64,000 nucleotides of DNA from Hemerocallis citrina (GCA_017893485.1 CM030361.1:307363224-307427223), one strand, 5' to 3'. Shown: positions 37,591 to 50,562, counted from the first letter of the stretch. The notes: a model not told the origin generated them from the letters alone. Program-made: numbers and translations.

Positions 37591-39119
37591 CATCTTTAAC
37601 TATCAATATTATCTATAAAGCTTTTGTTGTTGTTTCTCTTTTGTCGTCCTGTTGGACATGTTTGACATCTAAAAAAAAATAAACTTCACAGAGGACCACT
37701 TTTTGACACCATGTATGGAAATGGGATCAAGGCCAGAAGAAATTAGTATATTAAACTACTTATTAAGTAGTATATGGAAAATTGTGTTCTCTCACTAAAG
37801 ACCATTAACTTTGGGTCACATAGTCCACATTGTGACATAGAGATAGTTGATAAATTATTTATTATCTTATATGTATATAATAGTTTTTTTCCTTTAAATG
37901 AAACATTTCATTTATTTATCTGGGTAATGAACTATGGAGGTAAAGAACTGGTAAAGAGGGTAGGTGAATTAAATATCAAACAAGACCATAAGAAATAAAA
38001 TTAAAATGATTGCATTATACTTCTTTTTTATAGAAAATAAATATTAATTTCATAATTTTTTCCCGATGATATACCTTTTATAAATAATTAAATTCTTCAA
38101 TAACTAAGATGTTAGTGCTCATTTTGGTGTGGGAACAATCAGATGATGAGTTCTTTTTTTAAGGAAAAAAGCATGGATATGGACTGTTGATCATGTTCCG
38201 AAGCTTAATGACTAATGATCGTCTGAATCTGGATCTGGATGGCTGAGAACGTATGGAGCAAGATCTGGACAGTAAAAAACTCAGGGGACCTACAAAAAGT
38301 ATCAACACTTGAGTGACTTCTGTGTAAGATCCTCCGTTGCTCAATTCAGATACCTAAAATAGAGATTAAGGTTTTTTAGGGGAGAATGATTGATTTCCCT
38401 TTTATTATTTTTTTTGGGAGGGGGGGAGTGTATAGGGTAGGAGTTATTTATACGAGATAGACCTGAAAATATATATTTTTAAGATTCGGTTGGAGATTCC
38501 TCTTGTTAAGGGATATGATTAGGGGATTTGACTAACAGCTGTAAGTAGCTGGAAATTCCTCTTACTTAGGTTGTAAGTAAGCCATTGTGCATTTGGTTGA
38601 GCTGATGGGCCTGAAGGTGGCCCATGTTCTTTTAGGAAGCTTGTTGTTATTGCAAAATTACTATACAACCCTTCGAAGTTTTGAGATGTGTGTTAAGATC
38701 GTCTGACTCCGATGTTACCCATATCATAGGCTTCCCACGCCTGAAGCTTAGGTATAGCAGCCTTCGAGGAGTAGTTTATTCTGCTTCAGGTGATCAGGAG
38801 ATCATATGTGACCTTCGGCGACGCCTAGAGTTTTGTTCAGAGCTTCTCTAGGTATTATCGATATTGAAGGACATCTAGTTAATATTTTCGGGATTTTTAA
38901 TTAAATTTTCCGAAATTTTATTTTTATTTTCCAAAAAAATTAATTAATTTTTCCCACATTTGAAATTATTTTTTTGAATTTTTAATTAAATTTTCTAAAT
39001 TTATAATTATTTTACGAAATTTTAATTAATTTTCTGAATTTATAATTATTTTTTAGAATTTTTAATTAGTTTTTCCTAAATTATAATTATGTTTTTTTAA
39101 TTTTTAATAAAAAAAAGTT
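37591..39119. other. No gene recognised; AT-rich
   Basis: No exon is visible. At 38880-39110 a loose repeat of AATTTTTAATTA and GAATTTATAATTATT alternates for about 230 bases. At 39125-39200 the phrase AAATTTGAGGCAATC.G..GGTC occurs twice, leading into the minisatellite. Confidence 0.35.
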
Positions 39120-42100
39120 AAAGCGAATGCAAATTTTGAGGCAATCGAGTGGTCGGATCAGTGGAGCGCAAAATTTGAGGCAATCAGACGGTCAGAATTT
39201 GCTATTTAAGTGTTAGTGAGGTGTGCACGCAACTCGAGTGATTAGCCGAGCTCCGAACTTGCTGTTAGAGAGTTGTGGGAGGAGCTTGAGGCACTAGTTG
39301 GAATTGGAACTTACTATTTTGTGGGAGTATCTTAAGTGATGACTCGTGCCCCCAACTTTCTATTAGCAAGTTGTAGGAGTAGCTCGATTTACGAGTTGGA
39401 CTCCGAACTTGCTGTTTGAGAGTTAGCATGTAGTGGGAGCAGCTCGATCAACGAACTGAGCTTTACTTTCTGTTAGCGAGTTGTTGGAGTAATACGCGTA
39501 ATGAATTTGATTTGGCACTTGATGTTTGAGGGTTAGCGAATTGTAGGAGCAGCTATAGGGAAGAGTTGGTCTCCGAACCTGCTATTTAAAAGTTCGAGTG
39601 TTATGGAAGCAGCTCTAGTGAACATTTGGACTACGAACTTGTAGTTTAAGAGTTAGTAAGTTATGGGAGTAGCTTTACGGAAGAATTGGACACCGAGCAT
39701 TTTGTTTGAGGCTTACCGTGTTGCAGGAGAAACTTCAGGGAAGAATTTGACTCCGAGTTTGGCATTTGAGAGTTAGCAAGTTGTGGGAGCAGTTTGCGTG
39801 ACAAGCCGAGCTCTGAACCAGCTGTTAGTAAGTTATGGGAGTATCTTGAGACACGAGTTGGACTCCAATTTTCTATTTGAGAGTTAGCGAGTTGTGGGAG
39901 CAACTCAAGCCACGAGCTGAGCTCCAAAATTGCTGGTAGAAAGTTGTGGGAGGATCTTGAGTCACAAGTTGGACTCCAAACTTGATGTTTGAAAGTTAGC
40001 GAGTTGTGGGAGCAGCTTAAGGGCTGAGTTGGACTTCGAACTTGATGTTTGAAAGTTAACGAGTTTTGGGAGTAGCTCTATGGAAGAGTTGGACTATGAA
40101 CTTATTGTTTGAGAGTTAGCGAGTTGTGGGAGCAGCTTGAGTGACGAGTAGATCTATGAACATTCAGTTACCAAGTTGTAGAAGTAGCTCGAGGCACGAG
40201 TTGGACTTGAATGTTGTTGTTTGAGAGTTAGCGAGTTGCGGGAGCAGCTCTATGGAAGAGTTGGACTCCAAACTTTCTATTTGAGAGTTAGTGAGTTGCA
40301 TGAGAATGTCTAGGGTAAAGTTGGATTTTGAACTTTTTATTTGAGAGTTAGTTGTGGAAACAGTTCGAGTGATGAGCTGAGCTCCGAACATGCAGTTAGC
40401 AAGTTGGGGAGTAGCTTGAGTCACGAGTTGGACAACTTACTTGTTGTTTTCTAGTTAACAAGTTATGAGAGTAGCTTGAGGGACAAGCAGAGCTCCGAAC
40501 TTGCTGTAAGAGAGTTGTAGTATCAATTTGAATCACTAGTTGCACTTTGAACTTGCAGTTTGAGGGTTACTTGTTGTTTGCTAGCTAGTTAACAAGTTAT
40601 GAGATTAACTCAAGGGACAAGCGGAGATACAAACTTGTTGTAAAAGAGTTGTAGTAGCAGCTTGAATCACGAGTTGCACATTGAACTTGCTGTTTGAGGG
40701 TTAGTGAGTTGTAGGAGCAGCACGCGAGACGAGCTCGGAACTTTCTAGCAAGTTGTGGGAGTAACTCGAGTCATGAGTTGGACTCAAAACTTGCTTTTTG
40801 AGAGTTAACGAGTTGTGAAAGCAGCTCTAGCAACCAGCCTGCACTTTGAACTTGCAGTTTGAGGGTTACTTGTTGTTTGCTAGCTAGTTAACAAGTTATG
40901 AGATTAACTCAAGGGACAAGCGGAGATACAAACTTGCTGTAAAAGAGTTGTAGTAGCAGCTTGAATCACGAGTTGCACATTGAACTTGCTGTTTGAGGGT
41001 TAGTGAGTTGTAGGAGCAGCACGCGAGACGAGCTCGGAACTTTCTAGCAAGTTGTGGGAGTAACTCGAGTCATGAGTTGGACTCAAAACTTGCTTTTTGA
41101 GAGTTAACGAGTTGTGAAAGCAGCTCTAGCAACCAGCCAAGCTCTAAACTTGCTGCTAGCGAGTTGTAATAGGTTCGACTCATGAGTTGGACTTTGAACT
41201 TGCTGTTTAAGGGTTAGCTAGTTGTAGGAGCAACTCTAGGGAAGAATTGGCCTCCAAACTTGTCATTTTTTAGTTAGCGAGGTGTGGGAGAATCTCTAGG
41301 GAAGAATTGAATTCCGAACTGGCTGTTCAAGAGTTAGCAAGTTGTGGGAGCAGCACAAGAGAAGAGTTAGACTTTGAACTTGTCGTTTGAGGTTTAGTGA
41401 GTTGTGGGAGCAGCTCTAGGGAAGTTAGACTACGAACTTGGTGTTTGAGAGTTAGCAAGTTGTGCGAGCAGCTCGAGTGATGTGCCGAGATTCGAACTTT
41501 ATGTGAGCAAGTTGTGGGAGTAGCTCTAGACACAAGTTTGAATTCAAACTTGATATTTGAGAGTTAGCGAGTTGTGGGAGAAACTCTGGAGAAGAGTTGG
41601 ACTCAGAACATGTTGTTTGAAAGTTAGCGAGTTGTGGCGGAAGCTCTAAAAGATTTGGACTCCGAACTTGCTGTTTGGGAGTTAGAGCATTGTGGAGAAG
41701 ATCTAGGGAATAGTTGGTCTGTGAGTTTACTGTTTGAGAGTTAGTGAGTTGTAGGACTAGCTCTAGGAAAGTGCTAGACTCCGAACTTCCTATTTGAGGG
41801 TTAGCAAGTTGCGGGAGCAACTCTGGGAAGAGTTGAGAGTTAGTGAGTTATGGAAGCAGCTCCAGTGATGAGCCGAGCTCCAAACTTGTGGTTAGAAAGT
41901 TGTGGGAGTAGCTTGAGTCATGATTTGTCTACGAACTTACTGTTTGGGAGTAAGTGAGTTGTGGGAGCAACTCGAGTGATGAGACGAGCTCCAAACTGCT
42001 TGTTATGGAGTTGTGGGAAGAGCTTGAGTCAAGAGTTGAACTCCAAACAAATTGTTTAATGGTTAGCAAATTATGGGAGCAACTCGAATGAAGAGCCACA

Positions 42101-43850
42101 TCCCAAACTTTCTGTTAACAAGTTGTGGGAGTAGTTCGAGTCATGAGTTGGACTCCAAACTTGTAGTTCGAAAGTTAGCAAGTTGTGGGAATCTCGAGCA
42201 ACGAGCCTAGCTCCAAAGTTGTTATTAGCTAGTTGTGGGAGTAGTATGAGTCACGAATTGGACTTCGCTCTTGCTGTTTGAGGGTTAATAAGTTGGGGGA
42301 GTAGCTTTAGGAAAGATTTGAACTTCGAACTTGATGTTTTGTAGTTAGTGCTTTGTCGGAGCTATTCTAGGAAAGAGTTGGACAGCGGACATTCTATCTG
42401 AGAGTTAGCGAGTTGTGGGTGCAGCTGTTGGGAAGAGTTGGGCATCAAACTCATTGGTTTGAGTGATTGAGACTTAGACTCTGAAATTGTTGTTTAAGAG
42501 TTTGCTAGTTGTGGGAACAGCTCAAATGACAAGCTGAACTCCGTACTTTTTTGTTAGCAAGTTGTGGGAGGGCTCGAGCAATGAGTTGGATACCAACTTG
42601 TTGTTCAAGAGTTAGTGAGTTGTGGGAGCATCTCCAGGGAAGAGTTGGGATGCTCAACTTGCTATTTTTGAGTAAGCGAGTTGTGGGAGCACCTCTAGGG
42701 AAGAGTTGGACTGCAAACTTACTGTTTAAGTGTTAGCGAGTTGTGGGAGAGACTTTCAGGAAGAGTTGGGCACTGAACTCCCTTCTTTGAGTGAACAAGT
42801 GTTGGAGTAGCTCGGGAAATTAGCAGAGCACCGAACTCATTATATGGAGTGAACAAATATTTGGTGTAGCTCGGGCGACGAGCGGTGCACCGAACTCATT
42901 GATTGGAGTAAATGAGTTTTTGGAGCGGCTAGGAAGACTAACTTAGCCCCAAACTCATTGTATGGAGTGAACGGGTTGTTTTCCTAGCTTGGGCGATGAA
43001 TGGAGCACAAAACTCATTGTATGGACTTAACGAGTTGTTAAAACAGCTCGGGCAATGAGTGGATCACCGAACTCATTGTTTGGAGTGAATGAGTTGTTAG
43101 AGCAGCGAGGGCGATAAGCTGCACCAATCTCATTGCTTTAAGTGAATGAGGTGTTAGAGTTGCTCGGGTGACGGGCAGAGCACCGAACTCATTGTACGGA
43201 GTTATTAAGTGGTTGGAGTAGCTTGGGCTGTGAGCGGAGAACCGAACTCATTGCACAGAGTTAATGAGTTGTTGGAGCAGCTCTAGCATAGAGCGGTGCA
43301 CCAAAATCATTGTGAGGAGTTAATGAGTTGTTGTAGTAGTTGAGCAGCGAGCAGAGCACCAAGCTCATTGTATGGTGTTGGAGTAGCTCGAGCGGCGAAC
43401 GGAGACCGAACTTATTAAAAGGAGTTAATGAGTTGTCGGAATAGCTTGAGCGGCAAGCAGAGCACCGAACTCATTGAAGAGAGTTAATGAGTTGCCAGAA
43501 TAGCTCGAGAGACGAGCGTAGAATCAAACTTATTGTATGGAGTTAATGAGTTGTTAGAGTAGCTCGAGCAGAGAGCGGAGCACCGAACTCATCGTATGGA
43601 GTTAATAAGTTTTTGGAGTAGCTCGAGCAGCGAGTGAAGCCCCAAACTCATTGTATGGAGTTGGATTAGCTCAAGCGGCGAGCAGAGTACTGAACTCATT
43701 GAAGGGAGTATCGTGTTGTTGGCGTTGCAAAATCGGCTATCTATGCACATAACTCATTTCTTGGAGTCAGTGAATTTTGAGGCAGCTCGAGACATAAGCG
43801 GAGCACCAGACTCATTGTATAGATACAAAGAGTAGTACAAGAATTCGAGA
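39120..43850. repeat. Long 59-60 bp minisatellite, degenerate
   Basis: Dozens of tandem units built around GAGTTGTGGGAGCAGCTC, then either TAGGGAAGAGTTGGACTCCG or GAGTGACGAGC.GAGCTCCG, then AACTTGCTGTTTGAGAGTTA. From about 42770 a related form takes over (GAGTTGTTGGAGTAGCTCGA, GCACCGAACTCATTGTATGG). Many intact units are 59-60 bases; shorter ones of about 52 alternate. On the minus strand a 60-base unit reads as 20 residues (ELLPQLANSQT....SNSS), which produces several repeat-containing frames of 60-120 residues; none starts or ends like a gene. Such arrays are known in the UTRs of large plant LTR elements, one possible origin. Confidence 0.85.
40541..41138. repeat. 299 bp higher-order duplication within the minisatellite
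   Basis: The block 40541-40839 and the block 40840-41138 are almost identical (I see a single C/T change), each about five basic units, including the phrase TTGTTTGCTAGCTAGTTAAC. Neighbouring units differ strongly from one another, so this duplication is recent. Confidence 0.8.
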
Positions 43851-44250
43851 AGGAACTACTGAATTTATTGAAAAATCAATTTAAGTGGCGGCCTTGATGG
43901 CTAGATTTTATTATATACTCTGACTGTTATATAGATCGGTCTTATTACAAACCTAGTTGAGGGTGTTAAGCACCCTCGTAGTCCTTCTTATGCTCTGCAC
44001 CCCGTATCCTTGATATTTTCTTACCCATCAGGTCTTCAGTCAGTCAGCTTCGGGATGTATGACTTTGTAGACCTTTTAACAGGTGGTTCTTGAAATTGGT
44101 GGGAGAGGGCTTTGGCTAACTTGAGAATATTTTGAGGGCTTTGGCTAACTTGAGAATATTTTGATTGGTCCCCTTGGGAGAAGAGGATTTCTTCTAGACC
44201 ATTAACTGGTTCGGACACCACCTGGCCCCTCTCTTGAGAGAGTTTTTAGT
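43851..44250. other. Spacer after the minisatellite with a 29 bp tandem duplication
   Basis: Apparently non-coding. GAGGGCTTTGGCTAACTTGA, continuing GAATATTTT, occurs twice in a row at about 44106-44163. GGGTGTTAAGCACCCTC near 43960 forms a small hairpin. Confidence 0.4.
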
Positions 44251-45402
44251 GTAACACCCTGTAAAATAAAATGTATTTTTGGAATTATTAAATAATATTA
44301 AATTAGTGAAATTGACTATTTTGACCGTTTTCTTGCAATTGCAGTTGCAGGTGCAAAGTTAGAAAGTTTTAGATTTCTCAAAAGTTGGTTTTCAATAATT
44401 AATGTCCCTCATTTAAGTATGATATATATTTTTTTCAGATTACTTTATTAAAGAAACTCATTTTTGGACTCTATGTTGATATAATTGATTTTTTATGAAA
44501 GAATTACATTCCGGCCGAAAAAGAGAAAAAAGTTAAATCAAAAGTATTTTCTATTATTCATATATCATTTTGAATTAATAAATGATTTTAAATTAATTTT
44601 TGATTAATTTGGCTATTTTATGAAATTTTCGTTGCACGTGCAAAACACATGCAAATATATTTGAGGGGCAAATTTCTACTTTTGAATTTCTGAATAAATT
44701 ACCCTATTTATAATTGAGTATATTCTAAATTTTGGGATTTTTCTGAATAAAGAAACTATTTTTATAAATACTTTGAAAGAAAAGGGTTTTTGTTCAAATT
44801 GTAATTTGGAGAAAAAAATCGAATTTAAATTTTTATTGTGCTATTTTGGTAGGACGATCTGGTAGTGGGGAGATTGGGGGGGAGATATTTTATCCCTCTA
44901 ATTTGATTTTATTTGATTTTATTGAGTAAATATATATAATTATGCAATTTTGAGATTGTTGGGGACTTTATTGCAAAACTGTGATTACAACTCTAATTTC
45001 CTAGAACCTGACTATATAACAAAGATCATGAATAGAGGATTTATGGCTACCTATATATTTCTATATTTTTGTGATTTATTAAGCACTTTCTGAAATTTAT
45101 CATTTTTGCACATGTAAAACACGTGCAAATATTTTTCTTGAGAAAATAAAAGATCGCAAAATTTGTTTGAAAAATCAAATATTTATTATTAGATAATAAT
45201 TCTAACTTTTTTGGTTTTTTATGAATTATTTATGGCATATTTGCAAATATTTCAAAGTGAAGGACTTTTGTGTAAAATTGCCACTCAGAGGATAATTTTT
45301 GAAAATTTAAATTTCTGAGCTGCAAATGAGGGGCTTTTCAACTAGGGGTTGTTAGGGGAGATTAAATCTTACCCTAATTGATTTAATTAACTATTTGATT
45401 TG

Positions 45403-45481
<79 letters not shown>

Positions 45482-45593
45482 AATATTTGATTTTGGAGGG
45501 GGATTTTGTAAAATCTTCGCAAAATCCTAGAATAGAGCCCCGACCTATATTAGTAGTAGCAGCATCCGCCATCCTCTGTTCAAAATAAAATAC
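44251..45593. other. AT-rich LTR-like repeat with internal duplication
   Basis: Begins TGTAACACCCTGTAAAATA, a gypsy LTR-type start. A GTGCAAAACACATGCAAATAT phrase at about 44637 recurs in altered form at about 45110, and GGGGAGAT..AT.TTA.CCCT.AT recurs likewise, so a block of about 470 bases is duplicated and diverged. An (AT)n run lies at 45405-45478. No exon seen. Confidence 0.35.
45405..45478. repeat. (AT)n microsatellite
   Basis: About 74 bases of AT repeat. Confidence 0.95.
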
Positions 45594-48534
45594 TGTCACG
45601 CCCCGCTTCCCGGAATATAGGAACACAGGCACGTAACTGAGGTCCAGCGAATGATATAAGTACGCCAACTCATATCATCCATAAGCTGTACCAGTCTTAG
45701 CTCAACAATATAAGAAAATGAATCACAACCACGCAGGAAACATGATCACATAAACAAGAATGAAATTCAATAACCAAATCTGGAATATAAAGACTTACCA
45801 AATAACTCGAGAGACTCCTGCTCCAATTGTAGAAGATCTGCTCATCAATGCCTCCTAGAAATTCTCTTTGTGCGCCTGTACTTGATTATCTAAAAAGAAA
45901 GAATAATTTGTCCTTAGAGCAAGTACGGACAGCAAGTAGTGAAAACAGAGAGTAAAGGAAACAGGGTAGATGAAGAAATATGAATCAAGATCAAATTGCA
46001 AGGACGATGATGGTACTAATAACAATGGTCTTTATCAAATATATATACATGTCAACTAGGTCTATTATCAAGTTGTTTCTCCTAACTAGTGCACGCACTA
46101 CTGCATCCCATACTACAGGTTCGATGCACACACAACAGTGTTCGCTTTAGACTTCGTGGTGGGGCCTACAGAGCATGTACTCGGTATATCACGATAACAA
46201 GATAACAAGTTCACGTTTCCACAAGTATTCTCCACCTTCCATATAACAAGTCCATGTAACAAGGGGGCCCTACCGAGTACATTTTCTGAGACGGTCCACT
46301 ACTAGGTCAACCCTTAGAAACCCCGGCTTGTTTTAGTATTTCATTAAGTCATTCATGTACATGCGAGTGGTTATAATAATGCCAAGTGAATGGTAATTAT
46401 GCAGCAACATGACGTATTACACAATAATAAGCAAGAAGTGGTAAATCTGAAACAACAATTACTTTAACTGATTCCTAATATAACTGGGTCGAAACCTCAG
46501 TACAAGACACGCAAGGCAGCATCACATAAATGTTCATCAGGTGGGCAATTATCGAGTTATTATATCATGCATATATCAAGACTAATTTACAGCAAGTAAT
46601 GTAAATTTTCCAGTAAACAAGTCAAGTTTATTATGTCAAGTTCAAGTCACAAGATCTCAAGTAATAACATATATTTAATCACGACGTGTTTTTCTCATGT
46701 ACAAGTTTATTTATTCTTTTCATATCAAATGTATGTCTAGGCTTGGGTTTGAGTCAAGGGATAATAAAAGAAGTCAAGAGTACGTCGGGTTAGCTCGTGT
46801 AAACCCTCGATACTCCTAACGAGAAGGGACACAAGGCAAAGTTAACGATAAATGAATTGAGACTACTTGCATAAGAGGTCAATTAATCTTGAACTAGAAT
46901 AAATAATAAAGTTCAAGTGGACTTGCCTTTTTCCTTGTAGATGATTCAATAAAATAAGAATAACGGGATCAGAATTCCGGGGAGCAATCCCAAGAGTACG
47001 TGCAAGACGCGTGCCAAAATACCAAACGGCAAATCCCAACTCCACACCAGAACAGCGCATACACAACCCAACTTCGCTTCAGTAATAACTCATTCACAAC
47101 TCCAAAACAGCAAACACCCTCAACACAAACTCCAAACAGCAACACTTTAATAACTCCAATTCAATCCCACTACAAACAGCAACTCACTAACACCAACACC
47201 TTCACCAACTCCAAGACAGTAAACACTCCACTTCAATCTTCTACTCCACAACACCAAACAGTAAACTAATAACCCCAAACTTCTCTTCACAAACACCAAC
47301 TCCAATAAAATACTCCAAATAGCAACAATACAACCAGCACCTCCACTTCAACACCAATACAATAAGATCCCCAACACCAACAACACAGTGTTATTCCCCT
47401 TCTTCTTCTTTTTCTTCTTCGCCTTATCGCAGACAGAGAGAGGGGAGATAGAAAGAGAGCGAGCGGGAGAACAGCGACAGGGACGGCTTCAGGCGGTGAA
47501 TCTTCAGGCGGCGCGAAAGGGAACGACGGTGGAAGGAGTTGACGACAGTGGGGCTCAGGCGGCGCGCGTGGATGGACGGCAACGACTGTGGAGGTTCAGG
47601 TGGGCTTTGATGGTGCCTCGGGGGTTGAGGGCAGCAATGGAGGGAGCTCAGTGATGGGTTGGCAACGGCGGGAGAGCGAGGGGTCGACGGCGAAGTTCAA
47701 GCGACGGGATGAACGGGGTTGGCGACTGGGCAGCGACGGCTTCGACGGGGTTGCTGTGGTTGGGGCGCTCGGGTGGCGAGCTGTCGAGCGAGGGATCAGG
47801 GGGCGACTGAAGGCGGCGGTGTGGTGGGTTCGCGATGGAGAAGGCGAGCGGGAAGATGGTGGAGCGTCGAGGTAGATGGCGAGGCGATGACGACTGGCGA
47901 TGCTTCGAAGATGGAAGACAGCGGGGTGGAGACGGGAGGCAGCAGGTGCAGTCGAAGGCCTTCGATGGGTTGAAGCGGCACCGGAATGGGTGATGAGCGG
48001 GGCTCGAATGAGAGGGAGGAGCCGAGGTCGGGGATGATGAGTATGGGTTTGTTTTGTTCTTTGGTTGAGAACAGGGAGAGGGAGAGAGAATGAAACGGGG
48101 GAGTTTGGGTTTAGTATAATAAATAAAGTAATGGAGGAGAGAAGTGGGGGGTAGTTACGAGGAGTGGGGAAAATGTGCACATAAAGTGGGGAGGGAGTTG
48201 GAGTACGGGACAAAAAAATGGGGTGTGGAGAAATAAATTGTATACGGGTAAGGGTAGGAAAATAAATATGTACAAATATGGATACTGGTTTGGACTTTAA
48301 TAATGGGCTCAAATATTTAAATGAAGTAATTAGTGTATTGGGCTAATCAATTGGGCTCAGATTGATTAATTAAATAAATAAGATCAAAATACAAGTCTGG
48401 GCTTAGAATAAACAATTGGGTTTCAGAATACTAATTTAAATGAAATTAATTAAGGAAGAACAGTTATAAGATACTGATGTTTTAAATACGGAAAATACTT
48501 TTTAAAATGTGCATTACTGGAAATAGGGGTTACA
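45594..48534 (-). mobile_element. 3' LTR of a long-LTR Ty3-gypsy element (copy B)
   Basis: Minus strand starts TGTAACCCCTATTTCC and ends GGAAGCGGGGCGTGACA. Directly upstream on that strand lies AAGGTGGGTAGGATT, the polypurine tract, preceded by GAATTTCGAGAACGAAATTC, a motif seen before the 3' LTR of gypsy chromoviruses. This sets orientation and shows the LTR is about 2.94 kb. It matches 55293-58153 and 3961-8134 at both ends and in blocks such as the CTTAGAGCAAGTA.GGACA stretch. A GC-rich block (47450-48010) gives many overlapping frames with no family resemblance. Confidence 0.75.
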
Positions 48535-49080
48535 AATCCTACCCACCTTACAAGAAGAATTTCGTTCTCGAAATTCATTATGGCAGGCGGTAGGACAAAA
48601 CAGAAACAACTTAAGAAATAACAAGGCATGAAAACTAGAAAAGGAAACTCAATTGATGGAAGGACCAGGATAAGAAAGGGCACAAATAAGATTGATGTCG
48701 AATAATAAATCGATAAAAGATGACAAGTGAAAAAGACGAACAAGATCTGAATGATGCAAAGAAGAAGGAACAACGAGAGAATCCTGGGACCTGTGGGTTA
48801 TGGGCACACCACGCTTCACTGCGCTACTTGATGGTGATGTCCCAAGCAACATACATGTCGATGTAGGCCACATGATACCAATCGACGAACCGAGCAGGAA
48901 GACAAGAATGAGACATCAGGATCGGGACAGTATGGGCTCAAGATAGATATAATTAAACAATGCATAATGAATATAAAGTTTGCCTTCAATTTTAAATGAT
49001 CAAAAGATATGTTATAGATCAAGACTAAAATGGGTAGGAGAATTGGGTTATAAATCAAATAACAGGTTACTGTTCAAATC
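48535..49080 (-). other. Remnant of the internal 3' region of gypsy copy B
   Basis: Contains the polypurine tract next to the LTR and then untranslated-looking sequence to about 49080. No integrase or chromodomain motif is readable. The rest of the element and its 5' LTR are missing, presumably deleted or cut by later insertions. Confidence 0.45.
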
Positions 49081-49834
49081 CAAACAGTAACCACAGTGTA
49101 GCTTGCTGTTTTTTGAGTTTCGGTTGATTTTTTTTGGTGTTTTGAGTAAGTTTTTGTGTGTGGCTTTGTGTGCTAAGGTTGGGGAACCCTAGTACACATA
49201 TAAATGAGTATATATATGTATTTAAACTAATATTTGTGTGAATTTTAATGAAGTTTTGATGGAGTTTAAAAGTTGTTAAATTTCATATTTTCTCGAAATC
49301 AGTTGCTTAGTTCGAAAAAATGATATCATTTACTTAATCACGTATCGTTTGGTTCTGTAACTTCTTTTACAGATTTACAAGATTAAGTGAAGGTTTTAAT
49401 ACTTCTTTTTCCATAATTAAATCACACTTTGACTTTTTTTCTTCTCCATTTGCAGGTTGGAGATGTCGTGGATGAAACGAAGAATGCGAATTGTTTTCAT
49501 GTTAGTCACTCAAGGGTTTTTGTCGTCAGTTTGTCTATATTTTGAGTGTCTTCTTTATGCTAAGGCATTGTAACTCTATATTTTGTAGTAACTATTGTAC
49601 AGATTCAAGTTTATTGTACGGATTTACGGATTCAAGTTTATTATATGGATTCAAGTTTATTATACGGCTTTTCCTATGATGCTAGGTTTTGATATACTTG
49701 TAAACAAATTTTCAAAACTGTTATTTTCATATATTAATTTTTCATATATTAATGGTGTATTGACATTTTCATATATTAATTTTTATTTGCATTCGGAGAT
49801 TTTTTTTGTATACAGATAAAAAGAAATATCGTTC
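49081..49834. other. No gene recognised; possibly interior of a CACTA element
   Basis: T-rich sequence. TTTGCAG|GTTGGAGATGTCGTGGATGAAACGAAG near 49453 could be an acceptor and short exon (GDVVDETKNANCFHVSH), but nothing around it supports a gene. GGATTCAAGTTTATTATA.GG is repeated near 49610-49670 and TTTTCATATATTAAT three times near 49726-49785. Confidence 0.25.
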
Positions 49835-50252
49835 CTAAAATGCTGTAAAAATACACTGCTCTCAAAACAGTGTCAAAAGATAGCATTTTCAAAATGTTGT
49901 ATGTTTGAATGCGTTTTCAAACACTGAATTTTACGATGGCGTTTTGAAACCGTTGTCAAAATATAGCATTTTGAAAATGTTGTCTTTTTTATAGCGTTTT
50001 CAAATGCTGTCAAAAGATAGCATTTCCAAAACGCTCTCTTTTGATAGCATTTTGGAAACGCTATCCAAGAGACAGCGTTTTCGAAAACACTGTCAAAAGA
50101 TAGCGTTTCCAAAATGCTGTCTCTTTTGATAGCGTTTTGACAAAACGCTTTATACATATTACAATAGGGGCTTTGATAGTGTTTTGAAAGTGCTGTCGTA
50201 GAGTTGTTATAGCATTTTACGAATTCTGTTAAATGTCATATATGTTGTAGTG
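49835..50252. mobile_element. Right end of a CACTA (EnSpm)-like element with subterminal repeats
   Basis: The terminus reads GTTGTAGTG, the complement of CACTACAAC, at 50252. Leftward lie over ten copies, in both directions, of a short unit like GATAGCGTTTTCAAAACGCTGTC. Dense inverted subterminal repeats next to a CACTA end are the usual transposase-binding layout of this superfamily. The opposite end was not found. It interrupts copia gag sequence that resumes at 50253. Confidence 0.6.
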
Positions 50253-50562
50253 CAACCATATTTGGCAAGGAGACTCTTCGGTTCGAGGAAGTTGTCCAAT
50301 CATTTCTCATATCAAGATGAACAAGAGTTCGAGTGATAACATGAAAAATGAAGGACTACTTATTAAGGAGTCGAATGATTATCATCAAGGTCGCTCCAAG
50401 GAGGCAGGATATAAGTCTGATTATCGTGGGAAGTCAATATCAAAATTCAAGAACCGTAAAGATGTAGAATGCTATTATTGTCACATGAAGGGTCACCACA
50501 AGAAATATTGTAGAAAGTTTAAAGATATTTGGCTCAGTCTTCAATACAGATGTTGTAGATAA
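50253..50562 (+). pseudogene. Copia Gag C-terminal fragment with zinc knuckle
   Basis: Starts TLRFEEVVQSFLI, then MNKSSSDNMKNEGLL, Ser/Lys/Arg-rich GRSKEAGYKSDYRGKS and the intact CCHC knuckle CYYCHMKGHHKKYC followed by RKFK. This is the nucleocapsid part of a copia Gag that packages element RNA. It is cut on the left by the CACTA end and is soon lost downstream (stop at 50560). It probably belongs to the outer copia element whose LTR remnant follows. Confidence 0.7.

Noticed and set aside
39120..43850. Repeat array considered as a CRISPR array
   Set aside because: Units are contiguous and diverged with no unique spacers, and the genome is a plant; this is a minisatellite.
47388..48312. Several long overlapping frames in GC-rich DNA (also 6502-7648, 57189-57863, 62427-63334)
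   Set aside because: All lie in the GC-rich block of gypsy LTRs, occur on both strands, are not conserved between LTR copies and show no domain.
49873..50157. Minus-strand frame of 94 residues with repeated FENAI and KCY phrases
   Set aside because: It is a read-through of CACTA subterminal repeats, not a protein repeat family.
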